This document shows positions 57,339-64,000 of a stretch of 64,000 bases of DNA, in pieces. Both the position numbers and the translations under genes were made by a program. The notes under the pieces were generated by a model. The model made no database searches. It was not told where the DNA came from and saw only the letters and a list, made by a program, of their open reading frames with translations. Each line of letters begins with the position of its first letter. Position 1 is the stretch's first letter. Source of the DNA: Streptomyces sp. ISL-94 (GTDB lineage Bacteria > Actinomycetota > Actinomycetes > Streptomycetales > Streptomycetaceae); assembly GCF_018614075.1 (NCBI RefSeq), contig NZ_JAGGOZ010000083.1, forward strand, positions 1-64,000. Reading direction: 5' to 3'.

Positions 57339-58238
57339 GTGACGCACCCCCCCCTCTCCTTCCTCAAGGGCCACGGCACCGAGAACGACTTCGTGATCGT
57401 CCCGGACCCGGACAACGCCATCGAGCTGCCCGCGTCCGCCGTCGCGAAGCTGTGCGACCGGCGCGCCGGAATCGGCGCGGACGGCGTCCTGCACGTCGTC
57501 CGGTCCGCCGCCCACCCCGATGCCGCGCACCTGGCCGGCGAGGCGGAGTGGTTCATGGACTACCGCAACAGCGACGGCTCCATCGCCGAGATGTGCGGCA
57601 ACGGGGTGCGCGTCTTCGCCTGCTACCTCCAGTACGCCGGCCACGTCGAGCCCGGTGACCTCGCGGTCGCCACCCGCGGCGGAGTCAAGCGCGTCCACCT
57701 CTCGGCTGTGCCCGACAGCGGCTCCGCCGCGGGCGGCGACGTCACCGTCTCCATGGGCCGCGCCGCGTTCCCCGAGGGCGAGGTCACCGTCAGCGTGGGA
57801 TCCCGGAGCTGGCCCGCGCGCAACGTGAACATGGGGAACCCGCACGCGGTGGCGTTCGTTGAAAGCCTCGACGACGCCGGAAACCTGTACACCGCCCCGC
57901 CGTTCAGCCCGGCGTCCGCCTACCCGACTGGTGTCAACGTCGAGTTCGTCGTCGCCCGCGGCCCCCGGCACGTCGCCATGCGCGTCCACGAGCGCGGCTC
58001 CGGCGAGACCCGCTCCTGCGGCACCGGCGCCTGCGCCGTCGCCGTGGCGGCCATCCGCCGCGACGGCGCGGACCCGGCCGTCACCGGCGAACCGGCCACG
58101 TACACCGTCGACCTCCCCGGCGGCACCCTCGTCATCACCGAACACCCCGACGGCCAGATCGACATGACCGGACCGGCCGTGATCGTGGCCGCGGGCGAGT
58201 TCGACGCGTCCTGGCTCACCGAAACGGCTTTCGCCTGA
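57339..58238 (+). CDS. dapF: diaminopimelate epimerase DapF
   Basis: A 299-residue cofactor-free epimerase converting LL- to meso-diaminopimelate for lysine and cell wall. The two catalytic cysteines are C86 in EMCGNGVRV and C227 in RSCGTGACA. GHGTENDFVI and NMGNPHAV motifs are present. Streptomyces walls use LL-DAP, so here the enzyme serves lysine synthesis. TACCAT lies six bases before GTG 57339, suggesting a leaderless start. Confidence 0.94.
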   Translation: MTHPPLSFLKGHGTENDFVIVPDPDNAIELPASAVAKLCDRRAGIGADGVLHVVRSAAHPDAAHLAGEAEWFMDYRNSDGSIAEMCGNGVRVFACYLQYAGHVEPGDLAVATRGGVKRVHLSAVPDSGSAAGGDVTVSMGRAAFPEGEVTVSVGSRSWPARNVNMGNPHAVAFVESLDDAGNLYTAPPFSPASAYPTGVNVEFVVARGPRHVAMRVHERGSGETRSCGTGACAVAVAAIRRDGADPAVTGEPATYTVDLPGGTLVITEHPDGQIDMTGPAVIVAAGEFDASWLTETAFA

Positions 58239-58378
58239 AGCTTCCCTCTAATGGGTGATCCGTTTCACGCTGTGCGAGAGGTGGACTGCGCCACGTGGTG
58301 GGGTCGGTAACATCAGGCACCGGCCCTGAGGGCTCACCCCATGCCCGCCACCGCCGGTCGAAGCCGCCGGAGGTGCCC

Positions 58379-60460
58379 ATGAGTGCAGAGGCCACGAACC
58401 CAGAAGCACACCCCGAAGCGCGCCCTGAGCTCCGCAGACGCGGCCGGACCAGGCTCGATCTGCGCCGGCTCGGCCGCGCGGCCCTGCTCGGCCCCACGTC
58501 CCGCGACCGGTTGCCGGACGCGATCGGCCACGTCGCCGAAGCCCACCGCGCCCACCATCCGGACGCCGATCTGTCCATTCTGCGGCGTGCCTACCTGCTC
58601 GCGGAGACCTCACACCGCGGCCAGATGCGCAAAAGCGGTGAGCCGTACATCACACATCCGCTCGCCGTCACCCTGATCCTCGCCGAACTCGGCGCCGAGA
58701 CCACGACCCTGACGGCCTCTCTCCTCCACGACACCGTCGAGGACACCGACGTGACCCTCGATCAGGTCCGCGAGGAGTTCGGCGACGAAGTCTGCTTCAT
58801 CGTCGACGGCGTCACCAAGGTCGAGAAGATCGACTACGGCGCCGCCGCCGAACCAGAGACCTTCCGCAAGATGCTCGTCGCCACCGGCAACGACGTCCGC
58901 GTCATGTCCATCAAACTCGCCGACCGGCTGCACAACATGCGCACCCTCGGCGTGATGCGGCCCGAGAAACAGGCCCGCATCGCCAAGGTCACCCGCGACG
59001 TCCTCATCCCGCTCGCCGAACGGCTCGGCGTCCAGGCCCTCAAGACCGAGCTGGAAGACCTCGTCTTCGCCATCCTGCACCCCGAGGAATACGAGCAGAC
59101 CCGCGCGCTCATCGCCGCCCACGCCGGGGAACGCGACCCGCTGCCCGCCATCGCCGACTCCGTACGGACCGTCCTGCGCGAGGCCGGCATCGCCGCCGAG
59201 GTGCAGATCCGGCCGCGGCACTTCGTCTCCGTCCACCGCATCGCCCTCAAACGCGGCGAGCTGCGCGGCTCCGACTTCGGCCGCGTCCTCGTCCTCGTCG
59301 GCGAGAACGCCGACTGCTACGCGGTGCTCGGGGAGCTCCACACCTGCTTCACCCCCGTCGTCTCGGAGTTCAAGGACTTCATCGCCGTCCCGAAGTTCAA
59401 CCTCTACCAGTCGCTGCACACCGCCGTCGCCACCCCCGAGGGCTACGTCGCCGAAGTCATCGTCCGCACCCGGCAGATGCACCGAGTCGCCGAGGCGGGC
59501 GTGGTGGCGCTCGGCAACCCGTACGCCACCGGAACGGCGGACGCCGCCGCGGATCCCGACGAGGAGCGCGTGGACCCGACGCGCCCCGGCTGGCTGTCCC
59601 GGCTCCTCGACTGGCAGCAGTCCGCGCCCGACCCCGACACCTTCTGGAGCGTGCTGCGCGCCGAGCTCGCCCAGGACCGGGAGATCACCGTCTTCAGGGC
59701 CGACGGGGGCACGCTCGGTCTGCCCGCGGGGGCCAGCTGTATCGACGCCGCCTACGCGCAGCACGGCGAGGCGGCCCACGGCTGTATCGGCGCCCGGGTC
59801 AACGGGCGCCTGACCTCCCTCTCCTCGCCGCTGTCCGACGGGGACACCGTGCAGCTGCTGCTCGCGCAGGACGCCTCCTCGGGGCCCGCCGCCGAGTGGC
59901 TGGACCATGCACGGACCCCGGCCGCCCGGATCGCCATCAGCAGCTGGCTGGATTCCCATCCCGACCGCGCGATGGCCACCACCACCGCCGCCCGGGCACC
60001 GCTGTCGGTGATCGGAGCCCGGGGCGGCGGGGGCAACGCCGTCGTCGACCTGCCGGACGCCACCGTACGGCTCGCCGGGTGCTGCACCCCGGTGCCGCCG
60101 GACGCGGTCGCCGGATTCGTGGTCCGGGGCGGGGCCGTCACCGTGCACCGCATCCACTGCGCGGCGGTGGCGCAGATGCGCGCGGTGGGGCGCACCTCCG
60201 TCGCCGTGCACTGGCGGGCGACTGCGGACTGCCGGGTCACGCTGGTCGCCGAATCGTTCGGCCGCCCGCATCTGCTGGCCGACCTGACCGAGGCCATCGC
60301 CCGCGAGGGCGTCGAGGTGGTCTCCGCGACCGTGGAACCCCCGGTCGAGCAGCGGGTCCGGCACACCTACACCCTCCAGCTCCCGGACGCGGGCGGACTG
60401 CCGGCCCTGATGCGGGCGATGCGGGACGTGCCGGGCGTGTACGACGTGAAGAGGGCGTAG
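58379..60460 (+). CDS. rshA: RelA/SpoT-homologue RshA
   Basis: A 693-residue bifunctional-type RSH protein. The hydrolase domain (about 50-220) has HD at 117-118, ED at 121-122 and RLHNMRTL. The synthetase domain (about 255-375) has SVHRIALKRG and EFKDFIAVPKFNLYQSLHT, but its core DLVGIR-like motif is altered (SDFGRVLVL). A TGS domain (about 435-500) and C-terminal ACT domain follow. Position matches S. coelicolor rshA, a second RSH besides relA. GGAGG lies five bases before ATG 58379. Confidence 0.88.
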   Translation: MSAEATNPEAHPEARPELRRRGRTRLDLRRLGRAALLGPTSRDRLPDAIGHVAEAHRAHHPDADLSILRRAYLLAETSHRGQMRKSGEPYITHPLAVTLILAELGAETTTLTASLLHDTVEDTDVTLDQVREEFGDEVCFIVDGVTKVEKIDYGAAAEPETFRKMLVATGNDVRVMSIKLADRLHNMRTLGVMRPEKQARIAKVTRDVLIPLAERLGVQALKTELEDLVFAILHPEEYEQTRALIAAHAGERDPLPAIADSVRTVLREAGIAAEVQIRPRHFVSVHRIALKRGELRGSDFGRVLVLVGENADCYAVLGELHTCFTPVVSEFKDFIAVPKFNLYQSLHTAVATPEGYVAEVIVRTRQMHRVAEAGVVALGNPYATGTADAAADPDEERVDPTRPGWLSRLLDWQQSAPDPDTFWSVLRAELAQDREITVFRADGGTLGLPAGASCIDAAYAQHGEAAHGCIGARVNGRLTSLSSPLSDGDTVQLLLAQDASSGPAAEWLDHARTPAARIAISSWLDSHPDRAMATTTAARAPLSVIGARGGGGNAVVDLPDATVRLAGCCTPVPPDAVAGFVVRGGAVTVHRIHCAAVAQMRAVGRTSVAVHWRATADCRVTLVAESFGRPHLLADLTEAIAREGVEVVSATVEPPVEQRVRHTYTLQLPDAGGLPALMRAMRDVPGVYDVKRA

Positions 60461-60649
60461 CCGCCGACGGATACCCCGGCGTCCGGGCGCGGGCCCGCAG
60501 GCGGCCCGTGGGCCCCAGCCCCACAGGCGGCGCGGGGCGCCCCCGGTGTCAGCCGGGCGTAGGCCCGGTCGGCTCCGGAAGGCCCCGTTCGGGTGGACCC
60601 GTCGCGCGCCGTGCGCGGCCGTGTGGCGGCCCCTGGTAAGCGGTGGTGG

Positions 60650-62089
60650 ATGCAGCTCACCTCCCCGCGCCTGCGCGCCTTCCTGCTCGCCGCGGCCTCG
60701 CTGACCCTCGTCGCCGCCGTGCTGCCCCCGCCGAAGCCGCTGGGCATCGGCGACCGGCTGTTCCCCGAGCTCGGGAACCCCGGGTACGACGTGCTCTCGT
60801 ACGACCTCTCCCTCACGTACAAGGACAACCTGAGCCCCCTCGACGCGGTCACCGTCATCGACGCCCGCGCCCTGCAGCCGCTGGAGCGGATCAACCTCGA
60901 CTTCACCCACGGAAAGGTGGCGTCCGCCGAGGTCAACGGCGAACCGGCCCGGTTCGAGAGCGCGGGGGAGGACCTCGTCCTGACCCCGGCGCGGCCGGTC
61001 CCGGCCCACGTGCCGCTGCACATCACCGTCCGGCACACCAGCGACCCGCGCGGCCGCGGGGACGGCGGCTGGGTGCCCACCGAGGACGGCCTCGCCATGG
61101 CCAACCAGGCCGATGCCGCCCACCGCGTCTTCCCCTGCAACGACCACCCCGCCGACAAGGCGTACTTCACCTTCCGCGTCACCGCCCCCGAGGGGCTGAC
61201 GGTCGTCGCCAACGGGGTGCCGGCCCTCCCCGCCCTGCGCAGGGGCCCCTCGACCACGTGGACGTACAAGACCCGGCACCCGATGGCCACCGAACTGGCC
61301 CAGGTCTCGGTCGGCCGCTCCGCCGTCGTCCACGGCACCGGACCGCACGGGCTCCCGCTGCGCGACGTGGTGCCCGCCGCCGACCGGCAGCGGCTGGACC
61401 CCTGGCTGAAGAAGACCGCCGGGCACATCGCGTGGATGGAGGAGCGGGTCGGCCGCTACCCCTTCGAGAACTACGGCGTGCTGATCGCGCGGGCGACGAC
61501 CGGCTTCGAGCTGGAGACCCAGACCCTCTCGCTCTTCGAGCACAGCCTGTTCTCCGGCGAGGGCTATCCGGAGTGGTACGTCGAATCCGTGATGGTCCAC
61601 GAGCTCGCCCACCAGTGGTTCGGCGACAGCGTCACCCCGCGGACCTGGTCCGACCTGTGGCTCAACGAGGGACACGCCACCTGGTACGAGGCCCTGTACG
61701 CGGACGGGCTCGGCAAGTACTCCCTGGAGCGGCGCATGCGCGAGGCGTACCAACGCTCCGACCAGTGGCGGGCGGCGGGCGGCCCCCCGGCCGCCCCGAA
61801 GGCCGCCGCCCCCGGCGAGAAGATCGGGTTGTTCCGGCCGGTGGTCTACGACGGGGCCGCGCTGATCCTCTACGCGCTGCGGCAGGAGATCGGAGCCCAG
61901 GCCTTCGACCGGGTCGAGCGGCGCTGGGTGGCCGACAACCGGGACGGGATCGCGGGCACGGCCGACTTCGTACGCCTGGCCTCGCAGGAGGCGGGACGGG
62001 ACCTCGCGCCCTTCCTGGAGCCCTGGCTGTACGGGAAGACCACCCCGGCGATGCCCGGACACCCGGAGTGGAGCGGGAAAAGGGTGTGA
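60650..62089 (+). CDS. exported M1-family metallopeptidase
   Basis: A 479-residue zinc aminopeptidase-type protein. An N-terminal signal or anchor (AFLLAAASLTLVAAVLPPP) directs it outside. The zinc site is HELAHQWFGD with the distant Glu in LWLNEGHATW. The usual GxMEN substrate motif appears as FELETQT, which is altered. It is shorter than full M1 enzymes because the C-terminal helical domain is reduced. ATG 60650 is preferred over GTG 60593, which would add 19 residues. Confidence 0.85.
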   Translation: MQLTSPRLRAFLLAAASLTLVAAVLPPPKPLGIGDRLFPELGNPGYDVLSYDLSLTYKDNLSPLDAVTVIDARALQPLERINLDFTHGKVASAEVNGEPARFESAGEDLVLTPARPVPAHVPLHITVRHTSDPRGRGDGGWVPTEDGLAMANQADAAHRVFPCNDHPADKAYFTFRVTAPEGLTVVANGVPALPALRRGPSTTWTYKTRHPMATELAQVSVGRSAVVHGTGPHGLPLRDVVPAADRQRLDPWLKKTAGHIAWMEERVGRYPFENYGVLIARATTGFELETQTLSLFEHSLFSGEGYPEWYVESVMVHELAHQWFGDSVTPRTWSDLWLNEGHATWYEALYADGLGKYSLERRMREAYQRSDQWRAAGGPPAAPKAAAPGEKIGLFRPVVYDGAALILYALRQEIGAQAFDRVERRWVADNRDGIAGTADFVRLASQEAGRDLAPFLEPWLYGKTTPAMPGHPEWSGKRV

Positions 62090-62148
62090 CCGCCGAGGAA
62101 CGGGCATGTCACCATCGACGGGGCCGCTCGGGGAATCTCCGGGCGATG

Positions 62149-62216
62149 TGACACGTTGGACATGACAGCTAACGTGACAGGTCGCATCACAGCTCATGTG
62201 ACAGCCATCTGACAGT
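62149..62216 (+). repeat. cluster of TGACA(G) repeats upstream of hflX
   Basis: TGACA or TGACAG occurs five times at 62149, 62163, 62175, 62199 and 62210, in the same direction, with ATCACAGCT (inverted-like) between the third and fourth. Spacings are about 11-14 or 24 bases, near one or two helical turns. It may be a regulatory site before hflX. Confidence 0.45.
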
Positions 62217-62242
62217 GCTATTCGAATCGACGTAAGGATCCA

Positions 62243-63748
62243 ATGACCTCCTCTTCTTCCCCTTCCCAGGACGCGCAGGACGCACAGGACGTGCGCGAGG
62301 CGCAGAGCTTCACCGAGAGCCTTCGGGCCGATGCCCTGATGGAAGAGGACGTCGCCTGGAGCCACGAGATCGACGGAGACCGCGACGGCGAGCAGTTCGA
62401 ACGCTCCGAGCGCGCGGCCCTGCGCCGCGTGGCCGGCCTCTCCACCGAGCTCGAAGACGTCACCGAGGTCGAGTACCGGCAGCTGCGCCTGGAGCGCGTC
62501 GTCCTCGTCGGTGTCTGGACCTCCGGCACGGTGAACGACGCCGAGAACTCCCTCGCGGAGCTCGCCGCCCTCGCCGAGACGGCAGGTGCCCTCGTACTCG
62601 ACGGTGTGATCCAGCGCCGCGACAAGCCGGACCCGGCCACCTTCATCGGCTCGGGCAAGGCCCGGGAACTGCGCGACATCGTCATGGAGAGCGGCGCCGA
62701 CACCGTCGTCTGCGACGGCGAGCTCAGCCCCGGCCAGCTCATCGCCCTAGAAGACGTCGTCAAGGTGAAGGTGGTCGACCGGACCGCCCTCATCCTGGAC
62801 ATCTTCGCCCAGCACGCCAAGTCCCGAGAGGGCAAGGCGCAGGTCGCGCTCGCGCAGATGCAGTACATGCTGCCGCGCCTGCGTGGCTGGGGCGCCTCGC
62901 TGTCCCGGCAGATGGGTGGCGGCGGCGGTGGCGGCATGGCCACCCGAGGCCCCGGTGAGACCAAGATCGAGACCGACCGGCGACGGATCCGCGAGAAGAT
63001 GGCGAAGATGCGCCGGGAGATCGCGGAGATGAAGACCGGCCGCGACATCAAGCGGCAGGAACGGCGCCGCAACAAGGTGCCCTCGGTCGCCATCGCCGGC
63101 TACACCAACGCCGGCAAGTCCTCGCTGCTCAACCGCCTCACGGGTGCGGGCGTGCTGGTGGAGAACGCGCTGTTCGCCACCCTCGACCCGACCGTGCGCC
63201 GGGCCGAGACGCCCAGCGGCCGGGTCTACACCCTGGCCGACACGGTCGGCTTTGTCCGGCACCTGCCCCACCACCTCGTCGAGGCGTTCCGCTCCACGAT
63301 GGAGGAGGTCGGCGACTCCGACCTCATCCTGCACATCGTGGACGGCTCGCACCCGGCGCCGGAGGAGCAGCTGGCGGCGGTGCGCGAAGTGATCCGCGAG
63401 GTCGGCGCGGTGAACGTGCCCGAGATCGTCGTGATCAACAAGGCGGACGCCGCGGACCCGCTCGTCCTGCAGCGCCTGCTGCGCATCGAGCGGCACTCCA
63501 TCGCCGTCTCGGCGCGCACGGGCCTGGGCATCGAGGAACTCCTCGCGCTCATCGACACCGAGCTGCCGAGGCCCGAGGTCGAGGTGGAGGCCCTCGTTCC
63601 ATACACCCGCGGCTCGCTGATCGCCAAGGCGCACGCCGAGGGCGAGGTGATCTCCGAGGAGCACACCCCGGAGGGCACCCTGCTCAAGGCGCGGGTCCAC
63701 CAGGAACTGGCGGCGGACCTGGCTCCTTACGCGCTGGCGAAGCGGTAG
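62243..63748 (+). CDS. hflX: GTPase HflX
   Basis: A 501-residue ribosome-binding GTPase that splits stalled or stressed 70S ribosomes. The N-terminal HflX domain spans about 75-230, with the glycine-rich segment MGGGGGGGMATRGPGE. G motifs are GYTNAGKSSL (G1), DPTVRR (G2), DTVGFV (G3), NKAD (G4) and SART (G5). AAGGA precedes ATG 62243 by four bases. The N-terminal 70 residues are an acidic actinobacterial extension. A strong terminator follows. Confidence 0.95.
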   Translation: MTSSSSPSQDAQDAQDVREAQSFTESLRADALMEEDVAWSHEIDGDRDGEQFERSERAALRRVAGLSTELEDVTEVEYRQLRLERVVLVGVWTSGTVNDAENSLAELAALAETAGALVLDGVIQRRDKPDPATFIGSGKARELRDIVMESGADTVVCDGELSPGQLIALEDVVKVKVVDRTALILDIFAQHAKSREGKAQVALAQMQYMLPRLRGWGASLSRQMGGGGGGGMATRGPGETKIETDRRRIREKMAKMRREIAEMKTGRDIKRQERRRNKVPSVAIAGYTNAGKSSLLNRLTGAGVLVENALFATLDPTVRRAETPSGRVYTLADTVGFVRHLPHHLVEAFRSTMEEVGDSDLILHIVDGSHPAPEEQLAAVREVIREVGAVNVPEIVVINKADAADPLVLQRLLRIERHSIAVSARTGLGIEELLALIDTELPRPEVEVEALVPYTRGSLIAKAHAEGEVISEEHTPEGTLLKARVHQELAADLAPYALAKR

Positions 63749-63795
63749 AGGCCAAGCGGCACACGGCACCCGGCACGCGGTGACAGAGAAGGAAC

Positions 63796-63832
63796 GACTG
63801 AGGGCCCCCTGCGGTGCAGGGGGCCCTCAGTC
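63796..63832 (+). terminator. terminator after hflX
   Basis: A perfect 16-bp stem (63796-63811 with 63817-63832) and the five-base loop CGGTG, 47 bases after the hflX stop and before a convergent gene, so probably bidirectional. Confidence 0.85.
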
Positions 63833-63851
63833 ATTCACCGTCGTACCGGGA

Positions 63852-64000
63852 CTACTTGAACTTGCCGCTCACGGCGTCGAAGACGCCCTTCGCCTCCGGG
63901 CCGAGCCGCGGACCGGCCAGCCAGCCCGCCTTGGCAGGACCGATCGACGTGTTCGACACCAGCGCCGGCTTGCCGTCCGCGCCCGCGGCCACCCAGCCGC
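63852..64000 (-). CDS. C-terminal part of an unidentified protein
   Basis: The window ends inside this gene. The visible 48 codons read GWVAAGADGKPALVSNTSIG and end GVFDAVSGKFK before TAG at 63852-63854. Codon bias is normal. The Gly/Ala/Lys-rich sequence is not assigned to a family from this fragment. Confidence 0.7.
   Translation of the reverse strand, partial: GWVAAGADGKPALVSNTSIGPAKAGWLAGPRLGPEAKGVFDAVSGKFK

Noticed and set aside
58610..62365. 1251-codon frame opposite rshA and the M1 peptidase
   Set aside because: Antisense shadow; both plus-strand genes have intact catalytic motifs.

Overview
This 64 kb window is a high-GC actinobacterial chromosome segment. Gene content and order match the conserved core of a Streptomyces chromosome: osaC-osaA-osaB-ftsK, rimO-pgsA-cinA-clgR, nei/lhr, recA-recX, gluABCD with gluR-gluK, miaB-miaA-dapF-rshA-hflX. 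Codon third positions are strongly G/C, which creates long antisense open frames that are not genes. No organism name can be read from the sequence, and all gene identities rest on recognising protein motifs and gene order, not on searches.

Layout. 1-10.2 kb: a tRNA-Thr, a conserved hypothetical gene, then the osmotic-adaptation locus: osaC (anti-sigma-like kinase/PP2C phosphatase) divergent from osaA (a very long cytosolic hybrid histidine kinase built on a poly-HAMP array) and osaB (response regulator with no DNA-binding domain). 10.3-17.6 kb: ftsK, a RodZ-like HTH membrane protein, rimO, pgsA, the CinA amidohydrolase and clgR. 17.7-30.2 kb: more variable genes (SDR dehydrogenase, Nei-type glycosylase, PaaX-like regulator, F420/NADP reductase-like protein, Lhr helicase, AraC regulator with AzlCD, alpha-toroid protein) with several short tandem repeats and a hydrolase remnant cut by the PaaX gene. 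30.2-34.1 kb: AI-2E family permease, an HTH/Clp-N protein with an operator-like palindrome in its promoter, then recA-recX behind two recognisable DNA-damage promoters.

34.1-39.0 kb is the most clearly accessory stretch: a TnpB element with its right-end hairpin, an FAD monooxygenase, an AT-richer segment with two paralogous secreted cysteine proteins, and a decayed IS3-family transposase. 39.0-44.9 kb: the glutamate ABC transporter gluABCD, divergent from gluR-gluK. 44.9-51.3 kb: a likely N-glycan utilisation island (GH85 endo-beta-N-acetylglucosaminidase, GH5-like beta-mannosidase candidate, a frameshifted gene, LacI regulator, ROK kinase). 51.3-64.0 kb: orphan TAXI receptor, miaB, LigB-like protein, an antitoxin-like small protein, miaA, a membrane protein, dapF, rshA, an M1 metallopeptidase, hflX and the end of an unidentified gene.

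Functional links. Stress control recurs: OsaABC (osmotic/sigma-B), ClgR (Clp/Lon proteolysis), the HTH/Clp-N protein (Clp-linked), RecA/RecX (DNA damage), RshA (ppGpp) and HflX (ribosome rescue) all lie here. MiaA and MiaB make successive tRNA A37 modifications, and MiaB and RimO are sister methylthiotransferases. GluR-GluK probably controls the divergent glutamate transporter. Many genes have a TANNNT-like hexamer 6-7 bases before the start codon and no Shine-Dalgarno sequence, suggesting leaderless mRNAs.
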